Shown: in pieces, positions 9,700 to 18,011 of the stretch
How the letters are laid out: the number at the start of each line of letters is the position of its first letter
How positions within the stretch are numbered: the stretch's first letter is position 1
Source of the DNA: Streptomyces sp. B21-083
GTDB taxonomy: Bacteria; Actinomycetota; Actinomycetes; Streptomycetales; Streptomycetaceae
Assembly (NCBI RefSeq): GCF_036898825.1
Contig: NZ_JARUND010000002.1
Span: 1,426,001 to 1,490,000 of the forward strand
DNA length: 64,000 bases
Direction of reading: 5' to 3'
Translations under genes and position numbers: made by a program
Notes under the pieces: model-generated
What the model was told of the DNA's origin: nothing
Database searches by the model: none
What the model saw: the letters and a program-made list of their open reading frames with translations, nothing else

Positions 9700-10742
9700 C
9701 CGCCATCCAGCTGCTCATCGGACTGGCGACACTGGTCGTCAACGCCTTCTTCGTGGGCGCCGAGTTCGCGCTGATCTCCGTCCGCCGCAGCCAGATCGAG
9801 CAGTACGTCGAAGAGGGGGCGGAGGGCGCCGACAGGGACCGCGCGGACGGCGACCGGCGGGCGAAGAGCGTGCTGTGGGGCCTGGAGCACGTGTCCGCGC
9901 TGATGGCGGCGGCCCAGCTGGGCATCACGCTGTGCACCCTGATCCTCGGTGTGGTCGCGGAACCGGCGATCGCGCATCTGCTGGAGCCGGTGTTCCACGC
10001 GGTGGGCGTCCCCGAGAGCGCGGGCCACGCGGTGTCCTTCGTGATCGCCCTCGCCCTGGCCACGTATCTGCACATGCTGCTCGGCGAGATGGTGCCGAAG
10101 AACATCGCGCTCGCGGAGCCGGTGCGCAGCGCACTGCTGCTCGGCCCGCCCCTGGTGGCCCTGGCGCGGGCGCTGAAGCCCGTGATCTTCACGATCAACG
10201 CCTTCGCGAACACGCTGCTGAAGCTGCTGCGCGTCGAGGTCAAGGACGAGGTCACGGCGACCTTCTCGGACGCCGAACTGGCCCGCCTGGTGCGGGACTC
10301 CGGCGAGGCGGGGCTCATCGACGACCGCGCGCGGGAACGCCTTCACGACGCCCTGGAACTGGGCCGCAGGCCGGTGCGTGACGTCGCACTCCCCCTGGAA
10401 AGCGTCGTCTACGCGCGCGTGGGCGTCACTCCGGAGGAGCTGGAGCAGTTGTCGGCCGAGTCGGGCTTCTCACGCTTCCCGGTGGTGGACGACGAGCGCC
10501 GGATCGCCGGCTATCTGCACGTCAAGGACGCGCTGGACGCCGCGCCCCGGGACCTCGCCTTCCAGGTGCGGGACATGCGGACCATCGCGAGCGTACGGGC
10601 GGACACTCCCCTGGACGACGTCCTCACGGCGATGCGGCGCAGCCGTACGCACCTGGCGGCGGTGCAGGGCGAGGACGGGCTCCTCGCGGGCCTGGTGACG
10701 ATGGAGGACGTGCTGCGCGAGCTGTTCGGTCAGCCCGTGTAG
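9696..10742 (+). CDS. CNNM-type membrane protein (DUF21-CBS), paralogue
   Basis: This 348-residue DUF21 membrane domain (LIGLATLVVNAFFVGAEF, with LLGEMVPKN) is followed by a CBS pair ending LVTMEDVLRELFG. It lacks the CorC_HlyC domain of its upstream partner, so it is the short form. It starts with GTG in a GTGA overlap with the preceding gene, so the two are translationally coupled and may form a heteromeric cation transporter. Such tandem long and short pairs are common in actinobacteria. Confidence 0.92.
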   Translation: MTAIQLLIGLATLVVNAFFVGAEFALISVRRSQIEQYVEEGAEGADRDRADGDRRAKSVLWGLEHVSALMAAAQLGITLCTLILGVVAEPAIAHLLEPVFHAVGVPESAGHAVSFVIALALATYLHMLLGEMVPKNIALAEPVRSALLLGPPLVALARALKPVIFTINAFANTLLKLLRVEVKDEVTATFSDAELARLVRDSGEAGLIDDRARERLHDALELGRRPVRDVALPLESVVYARVGVTPEELEQLSAESGFSRFPVVDDERRIAGYLHVKDALDAAPRDLAFQVRDMRTIASVRADTPLDDVLTAMRRSRTHLAAVQGEDGLLAGLVTMEDVLRELFGQPV

Positions 10743-10843
10743 GGCGTGGCGGAACGTCCTGGAGCGCCTTGGAGTGCCTTGGACCGATCTGAAAGAGGTC
10801 GACCGACCGCCGGGTATGTAATCGGGCTATCATCTCTGTCGCC

Positions 10844-11683
10844 ATGCAGACGAATGCTTCTTACACCAGCCTTGTCGCGGTCGGCGACTCCTTCACCGAG
10901 GGCATGTCGGACCGGCTGCCGGACGGTACCTACCGCGGCTGGGCCGATCTCCTCGCGGCCCGGATGGCCGCCCGCGCACCCGGTTTCCGGTACGCGAACC
11001 TCGCCGTGCGCGGGAAGCTGATCGGGCAGATCGCCGCCGAGCAGGTGCCCGTGGCGGTGGCCCTGGAGCCCGATGTGATCACGCTGGTGGGCGGGCTCAA
11101 CGACACGCTCCGGCCCAAGTGCGACATGGGGCGGGTACGGGGGCTCCTGGAGGAGTCCGTGGAGCGGCTGGCGCCCGCGTGCAGGCAGTTGGTGCTGATG
11201 CGCAGCCCCGGTCGCCAGGGCCCGGTCATGGAGCGCTTCCGGCCGCGCATGGAGGAACTCTTCGTCTGCATCGACGACCTCGCGTCCCGGCACGGCGCCC
11301 TCGTGGTCGACCTGTACGGGGCCCCGTCGCTCGGCGACCCCCGGCTGTGGGACGTGGACCGGCTGCACCTGACGGGCGAGGGCCACCGGCGGGTCGCGGA
11401 GGCGGTCTGGCAGACCCTCGGCCACGAGGCCGAGGACCCGGAGTGGCGTACACCGGTGGCGGCCACGGCGCCGCTCGCCTGGGGCGCACGCCGGGTCGCG
11501 GACGCCCGCTTCGCCCGGCAGTACCTGCTGCCGTGGATCGCACGCCGACTGACGGGACGCTCCTCCGGGGACGGCCGGACAGGCGCACACTTCAGCGCCG
11601 AGCTGGGCAAAGCGTTCTGGGTCACCCCTGCGGACCACACAAACCCCGGCCCTGTGACGGACTGGCGACGGGTGGGGCACTGA
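10844..11683 (+). CDS. SGNH/GDSL hydrolase
   Basis: This 279-residue SGNH hydrolase has block I AVGDSFTEG with nucleophile Ser16, block III GGLND with Asn86, and block V DVDRLHL with Asp172 and His175. It is an esterase or lipase of unknown substrate. There is no signal peptide, so it is probably cytoplasmic. The ATG at 10844 has no clear SD; a -10-like TATCAT at 10828-10833 lies about 10 nt upstream, so the mRNA may have little or no leader. The residues after about 190 form a basic tail outside the core fold. Confidence 0.9.
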   Translation: MQTNASYTSLVAVGDSFTEGMSDRLPDGTYRGWADLLAARMAARAPGFRYANLAVRGKLIGQIAAEQVPVAVALEPDVITLVGGLNDTLRPKCDMGRVRGLLEESVERLAPACRQLVLMRSPGRQGPVMERFRPRMEELFVCIDDLASRHGALVVDLYGAPSLGDPRLWDVDRLHLTGEGHRRVAEAVWQTLGHEAEDPEWRTPVAATAPLAWGARRVADARFARQYLLPWIARRLTGRSSGDGRTGAHFSAELGKAFWVTPADHTNPGPVTDWRRVGH

Positions 11684-12072
11684 CCCGGAGCCCCGTCCGG
11701 CTGCCCGCGGTTGTCGAGGTACTGCCGCTGTCGTAGGTTCGAGGTCCCGCCCGTCCCGCAACCGCCAACGCCTCTGCACCGGACGCTAAGGCGACCAGAC
11801 CCGGACGTGCCTGTGGGTGGCCGGCGAGGGACGCGTGCGCGGACCCTGAGCGATCAGCCCGGCTGGGTCGTGGCGTGCTGCGAAGGACATCTGCTCGGGG
11901 AAGACCTCTCCGGTCGGAACGCGAACCTGGTCAACGGCCTCTTCAGATACGACCACACACCTTCGACCGGGTTGAACTCCCGAGCGCAGGACTGCAGTTG
12001 GTCAGACGGTCAGCCACAATCGCGCGTCGATCAGCTCCCGCGCAGTGCGGCTCCCACAACGGAAGGTTCTTG
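11684..12072 (+). other. Intergenic region before the LodA-like gene
   Basis: This 389-bp stretch has no gene that I can support. It has lower coding bias than its neighbours and must contain the promoter of the oxidase operon, but no convincing hexamer pair was found. A TTCGAGGTCCCGC stretch near 11747 resembles a tRNA T-arm but has no matching stem. Confidence 0.4.
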
Positions 12073-14094
12073 ATGGACAGTCACATCGTGCAGGTGAAGA
12101 TCCACCCCGCCATCGGTGTCGCCCGGGTCGGCAACAGCGCCGAAGCACCCTTCATCGGCCCGGAGTCACCGGACCAGAAACCAGCGGACGCCGGCTCCTA
12201 CAAGGACGGCTCCGGGGCGCTCCGCCGGCAGGCCGCACGATTCCGTGTGTACGGCTACAACGCCGCGGGGGAGGTCGTACGGGAGCTGAAGCCGGGCAGC
12301 GAGGGTGTCACCGAGATCCAGTGGACGGTGCGTCTGGCCAACAAGAAGGCCGCCTGGTACCAGTTCCATCTGGCGCTGGACATCCCCGAGGGCAAGACGC
12401 TCACGGCAGAGCAGTACGGCCGGCGCAACGCCGACGTCGTGGGCGCCGACAGGAAGAAGCTGGTCAACGATCCCGGAAGCCGCACCGTTCGCGGCTCGAA
12501 GACCGAGACGCAGAAGTTCGACACCGGCAAGGTCATGGACAAGGCGGTGTACCTCGGTGAGATCTCCACCCGTTCCGACGGCCGCCTGATGGTGCTCGGC
12601 GGCCGGGGAAACTCCGCCTCCTACAAGAACCAGCCGATCACCGGGGTCACCAACAACAACACCTGGTACGACGACGTGTCCGACGGCCCGGTGACAGCGA
12701 AGGTCAGTATCGACGGCCGGGACCTGACCGCCGTCCCGGCCTGGGTCGTGGTGGGACCTCCGCACTACGCCCCCGGCGTGAAGTCCGTCCGTACCCTCTA
12801 CGACCTGCTCTTCGACGTCTTCGTCCAGGCCGGTTCGCTGACCCGCCCGCAGCAGATCTCGTTCACCGATCACATCGAGCCGATCTTCCGCAGGTTCTGC
12901 GATCTGCAGTGGGTCAACCATGGTTTCGCGACCCAGTTCGGCTGGAACGGCCCCAACTTCTTCCTCTCGCCGGCGATGCGCAAGAGGCTCGCCGATCCGT
13001 CCAACCGGAACCGGGAACTGCGCCGCCAGACGTACGCCGCCCTGCGCGACTACAACCGCGACGGAAAGTCCCCGCTGCCGTGGCCGTGGCTGTATGGCGA
13101 CGCCATGGCCAGCAAGCCCAAGTCCGTGCTTCAGCACCTGGCGCTGTCGCCGACCCAGGACTGGATGCTGCAGCGGTGGGCGGACGGGGCGTTCGTGGCC
13201 GGCCCCCTGCGGCAGCCGCGCCCCACGCTCGACGACGCCCCCGCCGCCGAGCAGCCGGGGCTGCTGGACCGGGCGGCCCTGGAGGGCTGCGCCGCCGACG
13301 CGTTCCACCCGGGGATCGAGGTCACCTGGCCGATCCGGCACGCGAGCATGTTCAGCGCGCCCTTCCGCATCCGGCACCGCGCCCCCGCCACCGCGGAACC
13401 CGACTACGGGCCCACCCTGCTTGCGGACGAGGCGGTCTCCGCCACTGGCCCCCTGCAAGCACAGGGCCCCGGGGACCTCACCCGCTGGATGGCCGCCCCC
13501 TGGCAGGCGGACACCGCGAGCTGCCGCTCCGGCTACGAGGTGCTGGCCAACCTGGGGCCCCGGTACAGCCCGTACCTGCCGACCTTCTGGCCTGCCCAGG
13601 TACCCAACCATGTGCTCAAGCTGGAGGACTTCGACAAGGTCAACACGCCGTCGGCCGGGAGCGACGACAGCGCCCGGGAAGAGGCGTTCGAGCGGCGGGC
13701 GACCTGGCTGCGCGGACTCACCGGCACCATGAACGAGCAGCGCACACAGATGATCAAGGACTGGTTCAAACTCGGCGTCGTCGAGGTGCGCGACTACACC
13801 GTGGGCGACGGTAAGTTCCCCGAACGGATCCTGGTGGAGTCGCGCCCGGCACAACCGCTCGCTCAGGCACCGGACACGGCGAACCTCGTCAACGTGCAGG
13901 TGCCTGAGGTGGGTCCGCACGTGTTGGCCGCGGCGGCGGGCCGCTCGCGCGAGGGAATGCTGGCACCCGAAACCGTCGAGGCCGAGTCGGCGGCGCGGGC
14001 GGTCGGCGAAGCGGCCAGGGCGACCGGCTACCGCGAGGAGGAGATCACCGCGGGATACCTCGAGAAACTCGACCCCTTCCGCGACGCGCGGTGA
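12073..14094 (+). CDS. LodA-like CTQ-dependent amino-acid oxidase
   Basis: This 673-residue protein of the LodA/GoxA family opens with the hallmark KIHPAIGVARVGNS, contains FTDHIEPIFRRFCDLQWVN, and carries the region that holds the cofactor in LodA. That region is EGCAADAFHPGIEVTW (Cys406), followed by LTRWMAAPWQADTASC (Trp472 or Trp477). In LodA the cysteine tryptophylquinone is formed from a Cys and a Trp 65 residues apart; here the gaps are 66 and 71. The family oxidises the epsilon-amino group of lysine, or glycine, releasing H2O2. No signal peptide is seen. The ATG at 12073 follows GGAAGG. It is coupled to a LodB-like gene. Confidence 0.88.
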   Translation: MDSHIVQVKIHPAIGVARVGNSAEAPFIGPESPDQKPADAGSYKDGSGALRRQAARFRVYGYNAAGEVVRELKPGSEGVTEIQWTVRLANKKAAWYQFHLALDIPEGKTLTAEQYGRRNADVVGADRKKLVNDPGSRTVRGSKTETQKFDTGKVMDKAVYLGEISTRSDGRLMVLGGRGNSASYKNQPITGVTNNNTWYDDVSDGPVTAKVSIDGRDLTAVPAWVVVGPPHYAPGVKSVRTLYDLLFDVFVQAGSLTRPQQISFTDHIEPIFRRFCDLQWVNHGFATQFGWNGPNFFLSPAMRKRLADPSNRNRELRRQTYAALRDYNRDGKSPLPWPWLYGDAMASKPKSVLQHLALSPTQDWMLQRWADGAFVAGPLRQPRPTLDDAPAAEQPGLLDRAALEGCAADAFHPGIEVTWPIRHASMFSAPFRIRHRAPATAEPDYGPTLLADEAVSATGPLQAQGPGDLTRWMAAPWQADTASCRSGYEVLANLGPRYSPYLPTFWPAQVPNHVLKLEDFDKVNTPSAGSDDSAREEAFERRATWLRGLTGTMNEQRTQMIKDWFKLGVVEVRDYTVGDGKFPERILVESRPAQPLAQAPDTANLVNVQVPEVGPHVLAAAAGRSREGMLAPETVEAESAARAVGEAARATGYREEEITAGYLEKLDPFRDAR

Positions 14095-15410
14095 GCGGCG
14101 CACTCACTCCCGGCGCGGACACCTACGACGTCGTGGTGGCGGGCGGCGGCCCGGCCGGCTGCGCCGCCGCGCTCATGCTCGCCCGGGCCGGCCGTACGGT
14201 TCTGCTGGCGGACGCCGGCAGCGGGCCGCCCAAGGTCGGCGAGACGCTCGTGCCCGCCGGGCGGGTTCTGCTCGGCGACCTCGGCGTCGCCGGCCGCGTT
14301 CTCGACTCCGGGCATCTGCCCTGCTACGGCAGTCTTTCGGCGTGGGGTTCGGCCGACCTGCACGCCGTGGACTTCATCAACGACCCGCACGGCCATGGCT
14401 GGCACCTCGACCGGCGGTTGTTCGACCGGCGACTGCGCGACGCCTCGCGAGCGGCGGGGGCCGAGGTCGCCGAGGGCTCGGCCGTACGCGAAACGGCGCG
14501 GGCGCCGGACGGCGGCTGGACTCTGGTCCTGCGCGGCGGCACGGGCCCGGCCGACACCGGGTCGGGGTCGGGGTCGGGGTCCGACACCGGGTCGGGTTCC
14601 GGGGGCGGGTCGGGTTCCGGGGGCGGGTCGGGTTCCGGGTCCGGGTCCGGGTCCGGGTCCGGTGGCGGGTCCGGGTCCGGTGGCGGGTCCGGTGGCGGGT
14701 CCGGGTCCGGGTCCGGTGGCGGGTCCGGGTCTGAGCGTACGGTGCGCTGCCGCTGGGTGATCGACGCCACCGGCCGCGCCGCCGCGATCGCGGTCCGGTG
14801 CGGGGCCCGGCGGCGGGTCCGGGACCGGCTCACAGCCCTGTACGTGCCCCTGGACGCGGACCCGCTGGACACCGACCGCCGGTCACTCGTCGAGTCCGAC
14901 GAGGACGGCTGGTGGTACACCGCCCCGCAGCCCTCCGGCGGGCGCCTGGTCGCCTACTTCACCGACGCCGACCTGCCCGCCGCCGCCCACACCGCACGCC
15001 ACTTCCGCCGACGGATGTCGGCCACCCGCCACGTGTCCCGATGGGTTCACCGGGACGGGCCCGCGCCCACGTCACCCGCCACGCCCCGCCGGGCCGCCGC
15101 GCACACGGCCCACCTGGACCGGGTGTACGGAGACGGCTGGACCGCCGCCGGGGACGCGGCGGTCGCATTCGACCCGCTCTCCTCCCAGGGCGTACTGACC
15201 GCCCTCTACACCGGGCTGAGCGCGGGCCTGGCCGTCGACGCCCGCCTGAGTCAAGCTCCTGACGGCGCGGACTCGGCCCTCGCCGCCTACGCGGACCAGG
15301 TCGAGGCCGCACGGAGCGCGTATCTGCGCGGCCACCGTGTCATCCACGCCCAGGAGGCCCGCTGGACCGACCACTCCTTCTGGGCGCGGCGGCTGGCAGA
15401 CCTGCCCTGA
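14091..15410 (+). CDS. LodB-like FAD-dependent maturation protein
   Basis: This 439-residue flavoprotein of the tryptophan-halogenase/LodB type has a Rossmann motif VVVAGGGPAGCAAAL at residues 14-28, the KVGETLVPAG motif (48-57), and GDAAVAFDPLSSQG near the C-terminus. LodB is required to form the quinone cofactor of LodA, and the GTGA overlap with the oxidase gene fits that role. It carries an unusual Gly/Ser-only tract at residues 157-214 between the FAD-binding halves. A hairpin terminator follows. Confidence 0.87.
   Translation: MSGALTPGADTYDVVVAGGGPAGCAAALMLARAGRTVLLADAGSGPPKVGETLVPAGRVLLGDLGVAGRVLDSGHLPCYGSLSAWGSADLHAVDFINDPHGHGWHLDRRLFDRRLRDASRAAGAEVAEGSAVRETARAPDGGWTLVLRGGTGPADTGSGSGSGSDTGSGSGGGSGSGGGSGSGSGSGSGSGGGSGSGGGSGGGSGSGSGGGSGSERTVRCRWVIDATGRAAAIAVRCGARRRVRDRLTALYVPLDADPLDTDRRSLVESDEDGWWYTAPQPSGGRLVAYFTDADLPAAAHTARHFRRRMSATRHVSRWVHRDGPAPTSPATPRRAAAHTAHLDRVYGDGWTAAGDAAVAFDPLSSQGVLTALYTGLSAGLAVDARLSQAPDGADSALAAYADQVEAARSAYLRGHRVIHAQEARWTDHSFWARRLADLP
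14559..14732 (+). repeat. Gly/Ser-encoding repeat inside the LodB-like gene
   Basis: About 174 bp of short GGGTCC/GGGTCG/GGTGGC units encode an almost pure (GS)n/(GGGS)n linker, residues 157-214 of the flavoprotein. The period is 6 bp with 12-bp higher-order units, so length changes would stay in frame. It sits where family members have a short loop. Confidence 0.9.
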
Positions 15411-15417
15411 CAGCCCC

Positions 15418-15454
15418 GGCCGGTGCGACCTGAACTGCTCAGGCCGCACCGGCC
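15418..15454 (+). terminator. Hairpin terminator after the oxidase operon
   Basis: Arms GGCCGGTGCG (15418-15427) and CGCACCGGCC (15445-15454) pair perfectly. An inner CCTGA/TCAGG helix continues the stem. It lies 8 bp after the LodB-like stop. Confidence 0.75.
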
Positions 15455-15596
15455 CGAGTGTTCGGGGGCAGACTTCCGGTGATCCGCCGCCGTTGCCGGG
15501 AGTTGCGAACCTGCCGACGCGGAGATCGCTTCGTACGGTGGCCTCTCGTAGCTTCCTCCGAACCGGGCCGTGGCGCTGGCCTGCACGAACCGCCAG

Positions 15597-15602
15597 TACA
15601 AT
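15597..15602 (+). promoter_or_regulatory. purB -10 element (TACAAT), leaderless start
   Basis: TACAAT lies 8 nt before the GTG of purB. This places the transcription start at or next to the start codon, and no SD is present. A convincing -35 was not found. Confidence 0.5.
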
Positions 15603-15610
15603 CCGTACAC

Positions 15611-17053
15611 GTGACCGCCGCACCCGCAAAGCCCCGCATCCCGAACGTCCTCGCCGGACGTTACGCCTCCGCCGAGCTCGCCACGCTCTGGTCGCCCGAG
15701 CAGAAGGTGAGGCTGGAGCGGCAACTCTGGCTCGCCGTGCTGCGGGCCCAGAAGGACCTCGGCATCGAGGTGCCCGACACCGCCCTCGCCGACTACGAGC
15801 GGGTCCTCGACACCGTCGACCTGGCGTCCATCGCCGAGCGCGAGAAGGTCACCCGGCACGATGTGAAGGCGCGGATCGAGGAGTTCAACGACCTCGCCGG
15901 GCACGAGCACGTCCACAAGGGCATGACCTCCCGCGACCTCACCGAGAACGTGGAGCAGCTGCAGATCCGGCTCTCGCTGGAACTGGTGCGCGACCGTACG
16001 GTGGCCGTGCTGGCGCGGCTCGGGAAGCTCGCGGGCGAGTACGGCGAGCTGGTCATGGCAGGCCGCTCGCACAACGTGGCCGCGCAGGCCACCACCCTGG
16101 GCAAGCGGTTCGCGACCGCCGCCGACGAGCTGCTCGTCGCGTACGGCCGGGTCGAGGAGCTGCTGGAGCGGTATCCGCTGCGCGGTATCAAGGGTCCCGT
16201 GGGCACCGCCCAGGACATGCTGGACCTGCTCGGCGGCGACGCGGCCAAGCTCGCCGAGCTGGAGCAGCGCATCGCCGGGCACCTGGGTTTCTCCACCGCC
16301 TTCACCTCCGTCGGCCAGGTGTATCCGCGCTCCCTCGACTACGACGTCGTCACCGCGCTGGTGCAGCTGGCCGCCGCGCCCTCCTCGACCGCCAAGACGA
16401 TCCGGCTGATGGCCGGCCACGAGCTGGTGACGGAGGGCTTCAAGGCCGGCCAGGTCGGCTCGTCCGCGATGCCGCACAAGATGAACACGCGGTCCTGCGA
16501 GCGCGTCAACGGGCTCATGGTGATCCTGCGCGGCTACGCCTCGATGACCGGTGAGCTGGCTGGCGACCAGTGGAACGAGGGGGACGTGTCCTGCTCGGTG
16601 GTGCGCCGGGTGGCGCTCCCCGACGCGTTCTTCGCCCTGGACGGGCTGCTGGAGACCTTCCTGACAGTCCTCGACGAGTTCGGGGCCTTCCCGGCCGTCG
16701 TCGCGCGCGAACTCGACCGCTACCTCCCCTTCCTCGCCACCACGAAGGTGCTGATGGGCGCGGTGCGCGCGGGTGTGGGCCGCGAGGTCGCGCACGAGGC
16801 CATCAAGGAGAACGCCGTCGCCTCCGCGCTCGCCATGCGTGAGCAGGGCACCGAGCGCAACGAGCTCCTCGACAAGCTCGCCGCCGACGAGCGCATCCCC
16901 CTGGACCGCGCGCAGCTCGACGCCCTGATGGCCGACAAGCTGTCGTTCACGGGCGCCGCCGCCGACCAGGTCGCCGTAGTCGTCGGCCGCATCGAGGAGA
17001 TCGCCAAGCAGCACCCCCAGGCTGCCGCATACACCCCCGGAGCGATCCTCTGA
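15611..17053 (+). CDS. purB: Adenylosuccinate lyase
   Basis: This 480-residue member of the fumarase/aspartase superfamily cleaves adenylosuccinate and SAICAR in purine synthesis. The signature loop GSSAMPHKMN is at 283-292, HKGMTSRDL at 102-110 and GRSHNVAAQATT at 151-162. The length matches the actinobacterial PurB form. GTG at 15611 is chosen because the protein begins there in family members and a -10 box lies just upstream, implying a leaderless mRNA. Its end overlaps the DNA glycosylase gene. Confidence 0.95.
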   Translation: MTAAPAKPRIPNVLAGRYASAELATLWSPEQKVRLERQLWLAVLRAQKDLGIEVPDTALADYERVLDTVDLASIAEREKVTRHDVKARIEEFNDLAGHEHVHKGMTSRDLTENVEQLQIRLSLELVRDRTVAVLARLGKLAGEYGELVMAGRSHNVAAQATTLGKRFATAADELLVAYGRVEELLERYPLRGIKGPVGTAQDMLDLLGGDAAKLAELEQRIAGHLGFSTAFTSVGQVYPRSLDYDVVTALVQLAAAPSSTAKTIRLMAGHELVTEGFKAGQVGSSAMPHKMNTRSCERVNGLMVILRGYASMTGELAGDQWNEGDVSCSVVRRVALPDAFFALDGLLETFLTVLDEFGAFPAVVARELDRYLPFLATTKVLMGAVRAGVGREVAHEAIKENAVASALAMREQGTERNELLDKLAADERIPLDRAQLDALMADKLSFTGAAADQVAVVVGRIEEIAKQHPQAAAYTPGAIL

Positions 17054-17592
17054 CCCGTTTCACCCAGGCCGAACTGGAGGCCGCCCGCGACCGTCTCGTA
17101 CCCGACGTCGTCGCGGACGGCCTCCACGTCCTGTTCTGCGGCATCAACCCGGGCCTGATGACGGCGGCGACGGGCCATCACTTCGCCCGCCCCGGCAACC
17201 GCTTCTGGCCCGTCCTGCACCTCTCCGGGTTTACCCCGAGGCTGCTGAAGCCCGCAGAGCAGGGCGAGTTGCTCTCGTACGGCCTCGGCATCACGAACGT
17301 TGTCGCGCGGGCGACAGCGCGGGCCGACGAACTGTCCGCCGAGGAGTACCGCGAGGGCGGGCGCCTGCTTGCCGCGAAGGTGACCCGGCTACGGCCCCGC
17401 TGGCTGGCCGTCGTGGGCGTGACGGCATACAGGGCCGCCTTCGACGACCGCAAGGCCCAGATAGGCCCGCAGGAACGGAAGTTCGGCGACACGCGCGTGT
17501 GGGCGCTGCCCAACCCGAGCGGCCTGAACGCCCATTGGACGGCGGCGACCATGGCCGAGGAGTTCGCACGGCTGCGGGAAGCGGCTTCCTAG
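17050..17592 (+). CDS. mug: Mismatch-specific DNA glycosylase (Mug/TDG), probable CTG start
   Basis: This is a G/U and G/T mismatch glycosylase of the Mug/TDG family. The active-site motif is FCGINPG, followed by HHFARPGNRFWPVLH; the C-terminal strand is ALPNPSGLNAHW. The first ATG in frame (17158) falls inside the GINPGLM motif and would delete the catalytic strand, so it cannot be the true start. The homologous N-terminus (TRFTQAELEAARDRLVPDVV) reads back to a CTG at 17050 that overlaps the purB stop as CTGA, mimicking the usual ATGA coupling. That gives 180 residues. Confidence 0.85.
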   Translation: MTRFTQAELEAARDRLVPDVVADGLHVLFCGINPGLMTAATGHHFARPGNRFWPVLHLSGFTPRLLKPAEQGELLSYGLGITNVVARATARADELSAEEYREGGRLLAAKVTRLRPRWLAVVGVTAYRAAFDDRKAQIGPQERKFGDTRVWALPNPSGLNAHWTAATMAEEFARLREAAS

Positions 17593-17748
17593 GCCGCGCA
17601 TGTCAGGAAGCGGGCAGGAGCCGGGAGGGCCGACCTCACCGGCTCACCGACCCCTGCCGCTCCCACCGCGAGCCGACGCAGGGCGCCAGCCGCGGGCTCA
17701 AGGGGGAACCACTCGTAGTGACTGCACCGGACGGCCCTTGACGCCAGA

Positions 17749-17967
17749 TCAGGGCGCGGCCGTCGGGGCGAGACTGAAACCGACCTGGCTCACGATCCGG
17801 TACCGGTCGTGTCCCACGTACAGGCGCGTGTGGTCCGCCGCCCATTCCTGCGCGTCGGTGTTTCCGTCGTCGAGCGACTTGTGTTCGATGCATTTGGCGC
17901 ACTCGACCCACCGACGTGACGGCAGGGTGTCTGCCGTCACCGCTACGCCTTCTTCCAGTCGACACAC
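17749..17967 (-). CDS. Small conserved Streptomyces-type protein
   Basis: This 72-residue protein contains VECAKCIEHK (CxxC) and DAQEWAADHTRLYVGHDRYRIV. The pattern of paired cysteines followed by W-A-x-x-H-T resembles small zinc-ribbon-like proteins common in Streptomyces. No function is known to me. A GTG codon nine residues in (VTADTL) is an alternative start. It lies 44 nt downstream of the WYL regulator on the same strand, so the two may share a transcript. Confidence 0.6.
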   Translation of the reverse strand: MCRLEEGVAVTADTLPSRRWVECAKCIEHKSLDDGNTDAQEWAADHTRLYVGHDRYRIVSQVGFSLAPTAAP

Positions 17968-18011
17968 CCACCCGCGTCCCCAACCTCACGGGTCTGTACA
18001 GATGTTGCGGG

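Noticed and set aside
11740..11770. GTAGGTTCGAGGTCCCGCC resembling the 3' end of a tRNA
   Set aside because: The flanks do not form a T-stem and no upstream arms can be drawn, so at most it is a decayed fragment.
14559..14732. Possible CRISPR or satellite array
   Set aside because: The units are 6-12 bp, without spacers, and translate as a Gly/Ser linker within an intact frame.
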